Shown here: in pieces, positions 41,459-48,440 of the stretch
Position numbering within the stretch: position 1 is the first letter of the stretch
How the letters are laid out: the number at the start of each line of letters is the position of its first letter
From: Candidatus Rokuibacteriota bacterium
GTDB taxonomy: Bacteria; Methylomirabilota; Methylomirabilia; Rokubacteriales; CSP1-6
DNA length: 48,440 nt
Direction of reading: 5' to 3'
Assembly (NCBI GenBank): GCA_016193045.1
Contig: JACPSW010000100.1
Span: forward strand, 1 to 48,440
Translations under genes and position numbers: made by a program
The notes under the pieces: generated by a model
Seen by the model: the letters and a program-made list of their open reading frames with translations, nothing else
Told to the model about the DNA's origin: nothing
Database searches by the model: none

Positions 41459-41884
41459 ATGACGTCAGAAAAGAAGTTCGAGCTGCACCTGCCAAGCGTG
41501 CTCGGCTGCGAGAAGGTCGCCATGGAGTTCGCGGCCTCCGTGGCCAAAAGCATGAACTTTCCCGCCGACCGCGTCGAGGATCTGAAGACGGCCGTGGCCG
41601 AGGCCTGTATCAACGCCATCGAGCACGGCAACAAGATGGACGCCGGCATGAAGGTCGGCATAAGCCTCACCGTGGCAGGAGGCAGCCTCCAGGTCGCCGT
41701 TCAGGACGAAGGGGCCGGGATCGGCCAGGTTCCCGCGCCCAACATCGACAGCCAGATCGAGGGGAAGACCGACCCCCGGGGCTGGGGAATCTTTCTCATC
41801 AAGAATCTGATGGACGAGGTGACTTTCGAGTCCACGCCGGAAGGCCGGAACGTCGTCAAGATGATCATTCATCTGAAGAAATAG
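41459..41884 (+). CDS. RsbW-like anti-sigma factor / serine kinase
   Basis: 141 residues of the GHKL kinase fold: N-box EACINAIEHGN, G1 DEGAGIG and G2 RGWGIFLIKNLMDEV. Such proteins bind a sigma factor or other target and phosphorylate the STAS antagonist. The three partner-switching genes are adjacent, seven and 17 bases apart. The sigma factor it would bind is not next to it. Confidence 0.88.
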   Translation: MTSEKKFELHLPSVLGCEKVAMEFAASVAKSMNFPADRVEDLKTAVAEACINAIEHGNKMDAGMKVGISLTVAGGSLQVAVQDEGAGIGQVPAPNIDSQIEGKTDPRGWGIFLIKNLMDEVTFESTPEGRNVVKMIIHLKK

Positions 41885-41901
41885 GGAGCGCAGGTCGCCG
41901 C

Positions 41902-42246
41902 ATGGCCAAGGACCTGGAAGTCTCGATCCGGCCGAAGGGCGAGGTGTCGGTCATCGACATCAAGGGCGACGTGACCGCCCCCACGGGGCAGCCCATCGAG
42001 GACGCGTACCACAAGGTCACCGGCGGCGGCGCCAAGAAGATCCTCTTCACCTTCGCCTCGGACTGCTACATCAACAGCGGCGGCATCGCCATCCTAATCG
42101 GCATCGTCTCCGAGAGCAAGAAGAAAGAGCAGGTCGTCCGCATGACCGGGTTGTCGGCGCACTTCCAGAAGATCTTCGCCATGGTCGGCATCACCAAGTA
42201 CGCCCAGCTCTTCCCCTCCGAGGACGCCGCCCTCGCCGAGTTCTAG
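41902..42246 (+). CDS. STAS-domain anti-sigma factor antagonist
   Basis: 114 residues, one STAS domain. The phosphorylatable Ser is probably Ser59 in YINSGGIAILIG. Its state would be set by the kinase at 41459 and the phosphatase at 38932: the unphosphorylated form captures the kinase and frees the target. The ending (ITKYAQLFPSEDAALAEF) is standard for SpoIIAA-like proteins. Confidence 0.88.
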   Translation: MAKDLEVSIRPKGEVSVIDIKGDVTAPTGQPIEDAYHKVTGGGAKKILFTFASDCYINSGGIAILIGIVSESKKKEQVVRMTGLSAHFQKIFAMVGITKYAQLFPSEDAALAEF

Positions 42247-42256
42247 CGGCCCCGCC

Positions 42257-43825
42257 GTGAAGCAGACGGACATCAAACGCCTGAAGAAGCGCCTGCGGGA
42301 AGCCGCCCGCGCCCAGCGAGAGCTCGAGAAGCGGATGTTCCACCTGAAGACCCTCTACGACCTGAGCCGCGAGATCGGCTTCCTGATCGACACCCAGGCC
42401 ATCATGACGAACCTGCTGATGATGGTCATCGGCACGTTCGGGACCTTCCGCGGCGTGATCCTGCTGATCGACACGGAGCGCGCCTCGATCGAGGCGGTCG
42501 CCCAGCGGGGGCTGGACGATCAGTCCATGAGGACACTGGCGGAGATGGTCCAGTCGGGGCGCTTCACCGAGGTCATGCGGCACGGCGGCCCCATCGAGCT
42601 CGTGCGCGGGCGCGGGGCCTCCTCCCAAAGCGCGAGCGCCCCCGCGGAGGAGCTCCTCGCCTCCCTGGACCTGCGGGTCTGGATTCCCTTCACGATCAAA
42701 GATCATCTCAAGAGCGGCATCGGGCTGGGAGAGAAGATGACGGGAGAGCCGTACACGCCGGACGACCTGGAGCTGCTGACCATCCTCGCCAACCAGGCCT
42801 CCGTTGCGATCCAGAACGCCACCGCTCACGAGGAGGTCGTCCGCTACGCGGAGGAGCTGGCGGCCAGCCTCAAGCGGATTCAGATCCTGGAATCCATCAA
42901 GACCAACCTCGCCAAGTTTGTCCCGAAGACCGTCCAGGACCTGATCGAGGAGTCCCCGGAGGCCCCGTCGCTGGACAAGCGGGAAGCCGACCTCTCCGTC
43001 CTCTTCGCGGACATCACGGGCTACACGCGGCTGAGCGCCCAGATGGACCTGGATCGGGTCAACCAGCTGGTAGAGGTCTACTTCGGCGCCTTCCTGGATG
43101 AAATCGTCAAGTACGGTGGCGACGTCAACGAAACGGCCGGGGACGGCCTGATGGTGATCTTCCGGGATCCGGACCCTCGGCAGCATGCGACGGCCGCCGT
43201 GCTCGCCGCGCTCGGAATCCAGCGGCGGACCCGGGAGGTCAACGCCACGCTCGAGGGCCTCTTCGAGCCGATCAAGATGCACGTTGGAGTCAACTCCGGG
43301 ATCGCCGCCGTAGGCGCGACCAAGATCGAGGGGGCGGCCGGCACGCGCTGGACCTACACCGCCTCGGGACCGACGACGAACATCGCGGCCCGGCTCTCGG
43401 CCCTCGGCGAAGGCGGGGCCGTCGTCATTAGCGAGGAAACTCGGCGGCGGCTCGGCGACGGGTTCGAGGCGGACGATCTCGGGCCCCAGTCGTTGAAGAA
43501 CGTGGCGCAACCCATTCGGGTCTTCCGGCTCGTCCCCGCCGACCGTGAGCCCGCTCTCGCGGCGCGCCGGCGCCACCCGCGCAGGCCGGTGTTCTGGCCC
43601 GTCCGCCTGTGGATCGGCGACGAGTCGTTCGATGGGCGCGCCGTGGACGCGAGCCTCCATGGGATCCGCCTCACCGACGTTCCCACGGCTCTCCTGGAAG
43701 TCGGCAAGTCCTACCGCCTCGACCTCGGCACCGACCGCCAGGGTGAGTTCACTTGCCTGGCTCAGGTCCGGAACATCACCGACGGGAGCGTCGGGCTGGA
43801 AACCAAAGAGCCGCTGCCGATATGA
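42257..43825 (+). CDS. GAF - class III nucleotide cyclase - PilZ fusion
   Basis: 522 residues from a GTG. Coiled coil at 5-30, GAF at about 40-195, class III cyclase at about 240-425, PilZ at about 435-520. Cyclase metal ligands are D252 (VLFADITGYT) and D296 (ETAGDG); the transition-state residues N375 and R379 lie in TTNIAARL. The base-selecting position that is usually Lys in adenylate cyclases reads Glu292 here, with Thr368 at the other. PilZ shows RxxxR-type (R438-R442) and D464-A-S-L-H-G469, so it likely binds cyclic di-GMP. The protein may convert a c-di-GMP signal into another cyclic nucleotide. Ends overlapping the next gene (ATGA). Confidence 0.87.
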   Translation: MKQTDIKRLKKRLREAARAQRELEKRMFHLKTLYDLSREIGFLIDTQAIMTNLLMMVIGTFGTFRGVILLIDTERASIEAVAQRGLDDQSMRTLAEMVQSGRFTEVMRHGGPIELVRGRGASSQSASAPAEELLASLDLRVWIPFTIKDHLKSGIGLGEKMTGEPYTPDDLELLTILANQASVAIQNATAHEEVVRYAEELAASLKRIQILESIKTNLAKFVPKTVQDLIEESPEAPSLDKREADLSVLFADITGYTRLSAQMDLDRVNQLVEVYFGAFLDEIVKYGGDVNETAGDGLMVIFRDPDPRQHATAAVLAALGIQRRTREVNATLEGLFEPIKMHVGVNSGIAAVGATKIEGAAGTRWTYTASGPTTNIAARLSALGEGGAVVISEETRRRLGDGFEADDLGPQSLKNVAQPIRVFRLVPADREPALAARRRHPRRPVFWPVRLWIGDESFDGRAVDASLHGIRLTDVPTALLEVGKSYRLDLGTDRQGEFTCLAQVRNITDGSVGLETKEPLPI

Positions 43826-44736
43826 GCCGGCGGGTTGCCGTCCTCGCCCTGCTGACCGTCGCAGCTTGCGCACCCAGCCCGGACAGGCTCAAGCCGACCC
43901 TCGGCGCTGCCGACTCCGGCACCGCCTGGTTCATGACCGACGAACGCGACGTGCTGTCAGGGGATCTGACGTTTCCGCCCGGCCTGGGGCCCTTCCCGGC
44001 TGTCGTCCTCATGCACGGCTGTAGCGGCCTGCCGTCGCGGGCCATCGGCGGGTGGGATCCGCTGCTCCGGTCGTGGGGGTATGCGACCTTCGTCCTGGAC
44101 AGTTTTCGCGGCCGAGGACTCCAGGAGGTCTGCACCAACGCCCTCGCTCTGACGGCCAACCGCCGCATCCCCGACGCCTACGGCGCGCTCAGGATCCTCG
44201 CGACTCACCCGAAGATCGATCTCGACCGCATCGTGCTCATGGGCTTTTCGCACGGAGGGATCGCGACGCTCGGCGCGGCGACCGAGTGGGCGAGGCGCAC
44301 CTACGCGATCGACGGCCAGGCCACGTTCCGCGCCTTCCTCCCGTTCTATCCGTACTGCAACGCGGTCATCCCCGAGATGACATGGGGGTTCGCCCCCGTC
44401 AGGATCCACATCGGAGAGCTCGACGACTGGACGCCGGCCAGAACGTGTGTGTCCCTCGTGGCGACCGCCCGGAGCGCCGGAGCCAATGCGGACATCACGG
44501 TCTATAAGAATGCCCTCCACGGCTTCGACAGCTTGGGGCTGTCCGTCCAGCGCAGCCCCAATGTCGAGAACGCAGCCGACTGCACGCCACAGCTCGCCAG
44601 CATGAAGGGACCCATCCTCAACCTCTTCGAGCTCCGAAAGTGCATACGCAAGGGCGCGACAGTCGGCTGGAACCCTGAGGCTACCGAGGAGGCGCGGAGA
44701 AACGTCCGGGGTCAGCTGGCGGAGTTCTTCACATAG
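43822..44736 (+). CDS. Dienelactone-hydrolase-like lipoprotein
   Basis: 304 residues from an ATG overlapping the cyclase stop. Lipoprotein signal LALLTVAAC (Cys16). Alpha/beta hydrolase body: VVLMHGCSGLPSRAI, the nucleophile elbow GFSHGG, catalytic Asp region GELDDWTPA and His in ALHGFDSL. Other Cys residues occur in pairs in the second half. Periplasmic esterase or hydrolase with unknown substrate. Confidence 0.82.
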   Translation: MSRRVAVLALLTVAACAPSPDRLKPTLGAADSGTAWFMTDERDVLSGDLTFPPGLGPFPAVVLMHGCSGLPSRAIGGWDPLLRSWGYATFVLDSFRGRGLQEVCTNALALTANRRIPDAYGALRILATHPKIDLDRIVLMGFSHGGIATLGAATEWARRTYAIDGQATFRAFLPFYPYCNAVIPEMTWGFAPVRIHIGELDDWTPARTCVSLVATARSAGANADITVYKNALHGFDSLGLSVQRSPNVENAADCTPQLASMKGPILNLFELRKCIRKGATVGWNPEATEEARRNVRGQLAEFFT

Positions 44737-44737
44737 G

Positions 44738-44820
44738 CCCTACGCGGAAGCGCGCTGGGCGGCGGCGCGGGCGGAGAAGCGGCGGATGAAGACCGCCCGC
44801 TTCGCCTCTAGAGCCACTCC
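44738..44820 (-). pseudogene. Duplicated 3' end of a patatin gene
   Basis: Read minus, this gives a C-terminal remnant VFIRRFSARAAAQRASA and stop, preceded by EWL and an in-frame break. It closely matches the end of the patatin protein at 45515-46591 (AVFIRRFAARVSPQRASA). By eye about four of five bases agree over 80 bp. The RelE/Phd pair lies between the two copies, so the duplication may mark how it was inserted. Confidence 0.6.
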
Positions 44821-44833
44821 ACCCACGCCGCCG

Positions 44834-45143
44834 TCAGTCCGATCGCTTCAGGCGCCGAGCGACCTCTTTGTAGATCTCTGCTCTTTCTCGCTTACCAATG
44901 CCGATAAGGGGGACTACGAGTTTTTGTCGCTGGATCTCATAAACGATCCGGTACCCTTTCTTGCCGAAGTATATCGTACGATACCCCGTGAGGTCGATTC
45001 CCATCCTCTTCCCGAGGGGTTCCCCAAGTCCTGGCCGCTCCGCAAGTTTGTCAATCTGCTTGGCCGCGATCTTCTTCAGTGGGCCGTTGACCGCTTCGAA
45101 CTCCCGCGCGGCCTCCGGCAGGGAACTCGACCTTACAGCCCAT
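44834..45143 (-). pseudogene. RelE/ParE-type toxin, frameshifted
   Basis: Starting at the ATG at 45143, which overlaps the antitoxin stop region, the frame reads MGCKVEF and then loses sense. One frame over, from the same place, it reads LPEAAREFEAVNGPLKKIAA, then TGYRTIYFGKKGYRIVYEI and VARRLKRSD to a TGA at 44834-44836, a complete RelE fold. The stretch is 310 bases long, one base more than a multiple of three, and the break lies at a run of three Cs (TTCCCTG). So the toxin is shifted by a single base early in the gene, by mutation or sequence error. Confidence 0.72.
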
Positions 45144-45405
45144 GCTTGGTCTTCAGAGACTCCCAGGAGATTCTTCTTCCTCGACCCCGGCCTTTCCTTT
45201 CCTCAATTTCGAGCGCCGTAAGGAGGTGCTCGAGGTCCTCCACGATGCCTTCGTACTCTTCGATCGGGAGGATCACGGCCTCCAGGCGATTATTGCGGGA
45301 CAGCACCATGCGTCCCTTCCGTTTGGCCTCGTTCAGCACTTCCCCTAAATGTTTCGACGCCCTGGAAGAGGAGACGATCTCCTCCCGCCGGTAAGCGGTC
45401 TCCAT
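45133..45405 (-). CDS. Phd/YefM-type antitoxin
   Basis: 90 residues. N-terminal Phd-like DNA-binding fold (SRASKHLGEVLNEAKRKGRMVLSRNNRLEAVILPIEEYEGI), then a basic C-terminal tail that would wrap the toxin. AGGAG lies eight bases before the ATG. It is intact although its partner is frameshifted. It likely represses its own promoter at 45438-45464. Confidence 0.85.
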   Translation of the reverse strand: METAYRREEIVSSSRASKHLGEVLNEAKRKGRMVLSRNNRLEAVILPIEEYEGIVEDLEHLLTALEIEERKGRGRGRRISWESLKTKHGL

Positions 45406-45437
45406 CGCTTGATCTCCTGGGTGAATGAGTACGGTGA

Positions 45438-45464
45438 ATTATCCTCTAATCTTACGTAATACAA
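45438..45464 (-). promoter_or_regulatory. Promoter of the antitoxin-toxin pair
   Basis: Read minus: TTGTAT and GATAAT, spaced 15 bases apart, in a local AT-rich patch ahead of the antitoxin gene. TACGTA (45454-45459) in the spacer is a small palindrome that could be an operator. Confidence 0.4.
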
Positions 45465-45514
45465 GCGTAGAAGCGCAGGAGGAGAATCGGCGCGAGACGG
45501 CCGAGCGGCGGGGG

Positions 45515-46591
45515 CTACGCCGAGGCGCGCTGCGGGGAGACGCGGGCGGCGAAGCGGCGGATGAAGACCGCGCCCTTCGTCTGGAGCCACTCCTTGGTGG
45601 TGACGTAGCCGAACCGGAGCGCGGCGCGGCTCGCGTCGAACCCCATCGAAGGGCCGAAGAGGGGCGACTCCTTCGCCTCGGGCTGAAAGAGGAAGAACTC
45701 CACCTTCGGGTGGTTCTGCTGGAGGTCCCGGAGCCCGAGCTCCAGGAGGTGCTGGCTGGTGATCCGGCCGGCCTGCTCCATGATCGTGTAGAGCCCCCGG
45801 GCCTTGAGGGCCGGCCGCTCTCCATCCAGCGCCATCAGCGGGACGGTCGGATTGACCACCACCACCGCGTCGGCCCCCCGCTCCACCGCCAGATCGGCGT
45901 GCCCCGTGTAGCCTACGCCGCCGTCCACGAAGTCCCGCTCCCCGATAGTGTACGGCTCGAAGAACCCCGGGATCGCCGACGAGGCGGCGATGGCCCGGGA
46001 GATCGGGACCTCCGCCGTTTCTGCCGCCCCGAAGACCACGCGCTCGGCCCGGTCCAGGTCCACCGCCGGGATGAGGAGCGTCTTAGGTAGCGTGCGGAAG
46101 TCGTTGGAGAGCCCCTTCTGCTCGAAGACCCGGCGCATGTAGGCCTCGAGCTGCTGGACCGTGAAGAAGCCGGCGGGCAGCGATCCCTGGGCCTTGGCCA
46201 GCATGTCCGGCCAGGAGCCCCGGAGACCGGTCAGGATGTTCTTTCCGACCGCCCACACCAACTGGCCGAGCCGACCCGCGGCGCTCGAGAAGGCGCGGCG
46301 GTCATAGACGGAGCCGCGGGAGAAGTTCATCGGATCGGGCAGCTCCTCGCCCAGGATCCGGTAGAGGTCTGGCGCCCGGACCCCGTTGGCTATGAGGGAG
46401 GCCACGACCGAGCCCGCGCTGGAGCCGACAAAGATGTCGAAGTTGTTGACGCAGCAGCCCTGGAGCTCCTCGTCCAGGGCCGCCAAGACCCCCACCTCGT
46501 ACATCCCGCCGATCACGCCCCCGCCCGAGAGCACGAGCGCGCGCCTGCCGGGCTCATGCCGCCCCGGCCAGAGACGATAGAACCATCGCAT
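45515..46591 (-). CDS. Patatin-like phospholipase
   Basis: 358 residues. Glycine-rich oxyanion loop LSGGGVIGGMYEVGVLAAL at 21-39, nucleophile Ser58 in FVGSSAGS, and the Asp of the dyad in DFVDGGVG, a normal patatin. Cytosolic; it hydrolyses acyl esters, probably phospholipids. The 3' end is partly duplicated at 44738-44820. Transcribed alone on the minus strand, and a family B repeat begins 19 bases upstream. Confidence 0.9.
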   Translation of the reverse strand: MRWFYRLWPGRHEPGRRALVLSGGGVIGGMYEVGVLAALDEELQGCCVNNFDIFVGSSAGSVVASLIANGVRAPDLYRILGEELPDPMNFSRGSVYDRRAFSSAAGRLGQLVWAVGKNILTGLRGSWPDMLAKAQGSLPAGFFTVQQLEAYMRRVFEQKGLSNDFRTLPKTLLIPAVDLDRAERVVFGAAETAEVPISRAIAASSAIPGFFEPYTIGERDFVDGGVGYTGHADLAVERGADAVVVVNPTVPLMALDGERPALKARGLYTIMEQAGRITSQHLLELGLRDLQQNHPKVEFFLFQPEAKESPLFGPSMGFDASRAALRFGYVTTKEWLQTKGAVFIRRFAARVSPQRASA

Positions 46592-46610
46592 ACTTGTATT
46601 TTACACGGCT

Positions 46611-46688
46611 GGGGTCAGGCATGCGTATTTGCGTTGCGGGGGCGACGGGCGATGAGCGTATCGGATTCTGGACGTTGATTTCTCCCTG
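46611..46688 (+). repeat. Family B repeat, solo copy
   Basis: Starts GGGGTCAGGCATGCGTATTT and ends in the block GATTCTGGACGTTGATTTCT, also found at 47572 and 48269. The middle 20 or so bases differ (GACGGGCGATGAG). It has the start of the transposase upstream region without the transposase. Confidence 0.88.
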
Positions 46689-46759
46689 GCGGCCCGCCAG
46701 AACGGGATCTCCCTCTACCGCCCTGCCGGGAAGCGGAGAGCCAACAGAGGAAGACGCAA

Positions 46760-47278
46760 TTACCCGGACGGGGACGGCCGGTAGAGGGTAATCCCTTCCA
46801 CTCGGTCGAAGTCTGGATCGTTCGATGCCAACGCTGTGAGGCCAGCTCGTTGCATGCTCGTCACCAGGAGAGCGTCGTTGGTGAGGAGCCCATAGCGGGC
46901 TTTCGCCTGTTGGCTCCGTTCGATCTCCTCAAGACCGACACTGACCACCTCGACCCCTATCTGGTGGATTCTTTCTGGCGCCCGGTGGTGGGCGTGCAAG
47001 CTCTTGACGTGCTCAGGGTGCTCTTTCAGGTAGCGGGTCGCCTCTCGCGGGTGCAGCCGAAGCGCGCCCACCGCCTCCAAGATCATCAGCCGGTGGAGGA
47101 CTTCGATCAGGACGACCGTGGACGTGAGCCCGCGAAGGACGCCGTCCTCGATTCGTTGGAGAAAGGCGGAGCAGGCAGGGCTGAGGGGACTGGGACCGGA
47201 GAAGTGGTAGATGAAGACGTTTGCGTCAATGAAGATTGCCGCCCCGTCGGGGATCTCGGCGAGGGAGGCCGCGGCCAT
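46760..47278 (-). CDS. PIN-domain ribonuclease (VapC-type toxin)
   Basis: 172 residues. First acidic site in FIDANVFIYHF (Asp18), the middle in STVVLIEVLHRL, and the last in LLTNDALLVTSM and SNDPDFDRV. It would cleave RNA in a metal-dependent way. It starts 11 bases after the antitoxin gene, the usual pairing. Somewhat longer than the common 130-150 residue VapC. Confidence 0.85.
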   Translation of the reverse strand: MAAASLAEIPDGAAIFIDANVFIYHFSGPSPLSPACSAFLQRIEDGVLRGLTSTVVLIEVLHRLMILEAVGALRLHPREATRYLKEHPEHVKSLHAHHRAPERIHQIGVEVVSVGLEEIERSQQAKARYGLLTNDALLVTSMQRAGLTALASNDPDFDRVEGITLYRPSPSG

Positions 47279-47289
47279 TCGAAGTGCCG

Positions 47290-47487
47290 TCAGGAGGGGA
47301 GGAACTCGTCGCTCTCGGCCACCTCCTCAACGACCTCAGCTGAGGCTGGAATCATTCCCCGACTCTCGGCCACGACCCCAGGGAGGGGCGTGATAATCAC
47401 CCGCAGGCGCTGATGTTCCTCGAGTGCCACAGCTTCCAGCGGTTTGATGACGCCGTTTTCGAACACCGCCTCGATGATCTTCGGCAT
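47290..47487 (-). CDS. DUF104 / AF2212-like antitoxin
   Basis: 65 residues from an ATG at 47487 with GGAGG five bases upstream; the frame reaches a further start at 47517 but that has no ribosome binding site. It begins [20 protein letters not shown], the AF2212-like pattern found next to PIN toxins, and ends in an acidic tail. Confidence 0.8.
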   Translation of the reverse strand: MPKIIEAVFENGVIKPLEAVALEEHQRLRVIITPLPGVVAESRGMIPASAEVVEEVAESDEFLPS

Positions 47488-47571
47488 CGTCGCCTCCCCT
47501 GATCGGCCGGGTACCATTCCTTCGCTACCTATTCTACCGCACTCCCATGCGCCCGGCTACGAGGGAGTTCA

Positions 47572-47634
47572 GGGGTCAGGCATGCGTATTTGCGTTGCGC
47601 GGGTCCTGTATCCGATTCTGGACATTGATTTCCC
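47572..47634 (+). repeat. Family B repeat, solo copy
   Basis: GGGGTCAGGCATGCGTATTT, then GCGTTGCGCGGGTCCTGTAT and GATTCTGGACATTGATTTCC. Nearly identical over 60 bases to the copy right before the transposase (48269), but followed by unrelated sequence. Confidence 0.9.
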
Positions 47635-47705
47635 TTGCACAACGGGCGAACATCGCCGCGTCCTTCGAGCGTTGGGTGGAGTAGAATGGGGCCAGGAGGG
47701 AGACC

Positions 47706-48266
47706 ATGTCAGTGGGGGTCCGCACCCGGCGATTCTCGGTCGACGAGTACCGGAAGATGGTCCACGCGGGGATCCTGAAGGAGGATGACCGCGTCGAGCT
47801 CATCGAGGGAGAGATCGTCGAAATGGTCCCCATTGGCCCTCGCCACGCGGTGTGTGTGGATCGACTGAGTCAGGCGTTGCAGCGCCGACTTGCAGATCGA
47901 GCGATCGTGAGAACACAGGGCCCTGTTTCTCTGGGACCGTACTCCGAGCCCCAGCCGGACCTGGCCCTCTTCCGTCCTCCCCTGGCGCGCTATGCCGAGC
48001 GTCATCCAGGGCCTGCCGACCTCTTTCTCGTCATTGAAGTCGCCGAGAGCTCCGTGGAGGAGGACCGCGCGCGGAAGATGCCGATGTATGCGCGGGCCGG
48101 CGTCCGGGAACCCTGGCTTGTCGACCTCCCGGCTCAGGCCGTCGAAGCGCATCGCCAGCCCACCCCGAACGGATACGCGAGCGTTCGCAAGTTCGGACGG
48201 GGAGAAGTTCTGACTCCCGAAGCCTTCCCCGACATCGGCCTCGCCGTCGACGACATCCTCGGATAG
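47706..48266 (+). CDS. Uma2-family putative endonuclease
   Basis: 186 residues of the PD-(D/E)xK-like Uma2/DUF820 family: RVELIEGEIVEMVPIGPRH, SEPQPDLALFRPP with the metal Asp, and FLVIEVAESSVEEDRARKM. The family's function is unproven; it is often found among mobile and toxin genes. It has GGGAG upstream of the ATG. A family B copy lies on each side. Confidence 0.85.
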   Translation: MSVGVRTRRFSVDEYRKMVHAGILKEDDRVELIEGEIVEMVPIGPRHAVCVDRLSQALQRRLADRAIVRTQGPVSLGPYSEPQPDLALFRPPLARYAERHPGPADLFLVIEVAESSVEEDRARKMPMYARAGVREPWLVDLPAQAVEAHRQPTPNGYASVRKFGRGEVLTPEAFPDIGLAVDDILG

Positions 48267-48268
48267 CT

Positions 48269-48333
48269 GGGGTCAGGCATGCGTATTTGCGTTGCGCGGG
48301 CCCTGTATCAGATTCTGGGCATTGATTTCTCCC
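48269..48333 (+). repeat. Family B repeat immediately upstream of the transposase
   Basis: GGGGTCAGGCATGCGTATTT, then GCGTTGCGCGGGCCCTGTAT and GATTCTGGGCATTGATTTCT, ending about 25 bases before the transposase start. It is the fullest copy and probably represents the left end of the element. Confidence 0.9.
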
Positions 48334-48358
48334 CCGCTGTGGACAGGAATATCCCTGT

Positions 48359-48440
48359 ATGGCCCGAAGATCCCGTGTCGAATTCCCCGGGGCCTGCTAC
48401 CATGTCATCGCCCGCGGCAACCGACAGCAGGCGATCTTTC
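48359..48440 (+). CDS. REP-associated tyrosine transposase, N-terminal part (runs off the window)
   Basis: The first 27 codons read MARRSRVEFPGACYHVIARG and then NRQQAIF. This is the N-terminal signature of Y1-type REP-associated (RAYT / IS200-IS605-like) transposases: a residue run ending YHVIARGN, just before the HUH domain. AGGA lies upstream of the ATG. The catalytic His-hydrophobic-His and Tyr motifs would be beyond the window. The family B repeat directly upstream is the likely cis site. Confidence 0.8.
   Translation, partial: MARRSRVEFPGACYHVIARGNRQQAIF

Noticed and set aside
46621..46791. Small frame starting in the family B repeat (MRICVAGATGDERIG...)
   Set aside because: Only repeat-derived residues and low-complexity sequence; no gene downstream that it could be coupled to.

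Overview
The window is GC-rich bacterial chromosome with a Gram-negative cell plan: type II secretion, lipoprotein maturation, Tat signal. Gene content, GC richness and many short interspersed repeats would fit a Candidatus Rokubacteria / Methylomirabilota-like or deltaproteobacteria-like lineage. That placement is inference; no rRNA or ribosomal protein gene is present to test it.

Layout. (1) 1-2080, minus strand: a cobalamin operon (cobU, cobT, cbiA running off the edge) behind a B12 riboswitch with a visible sigma70-type promoter. (2) 2223-3057: an S4-domain (Hsp15-like) gene with its terminator, then a hairpin-rich leader. (3) 3071-7965, plus strand: a triple-GAF protein, an acyl-CoA carboxylase carboxyltransferase, a DUF3047 protein, a ferritin-like protein and a DoxX membrane protein, tightly packed. 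(4) 15864 down to 8038, minus strand: one long overlapping run of diguanylate cyclase, aroQ, an ECF sigma factor fused to a membrane/exported domain, a second carboxyltransferase, a small membrane protein, cobS, cobC and the two E1 subunits of a 2-oxoacid/acetoin dehydrogenase. (5) 15906-16115: a MITE-like element, then a ZIP metal transporter. (6) 16988-28049: a compact type II secretion operon, gspE-F-G-H-I-J-K-L-M-C-D, without gspO. (7) 28069-29921: a SurA-like/DsbA-like thiol protein between inverted repeat arms, then a broken HEPN gene and its MNT partner. (8) 29940-35827: a LuxR-type regulator and a cluster of secreted proteins of lower GC, including a putative HExxH protease; T2SS is a plausible export route. 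(9) 35903-44736: a Tat-type lipoprotein flavin oxidase, an Lnt-like protein lacking its catalytic Glu, a partner-switching set (membrane PP2C phosphatase, RsbW-like kinase, STAS protein), a GAF-cyclase-PilZ protein and a hydrolase. (10) 44738-48440: a patchwork of toxin-antitoxin genes (RelE frameshifted, Phd/YefM, PIN/DUF104), a patatin phospholipase, a Uma2 nuclease and the start of a REP-associated (Y1-type) transposase.

The thread through the window is a pair of repeat families sharing the core GGGGTCAGG. Family A (GGGGTCAGGTCTTGCAATC arms) forms two ~70-bp hairpins and flanks the DsbA-like gene as inverted arms. Family B (GGGGTCAGGCATGCGTATTT...) lies immediately upstream of the transposase at the right end, twice more nearby as solo copies, and at two gene junctions inside the T2SS operon, where it appears to supply start codons and a leader peptide. 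The strongest candidates for something new are this reuse of repeats as translation signals, the repeat-bounded cassette, and the sigma factor with a membrane tail.
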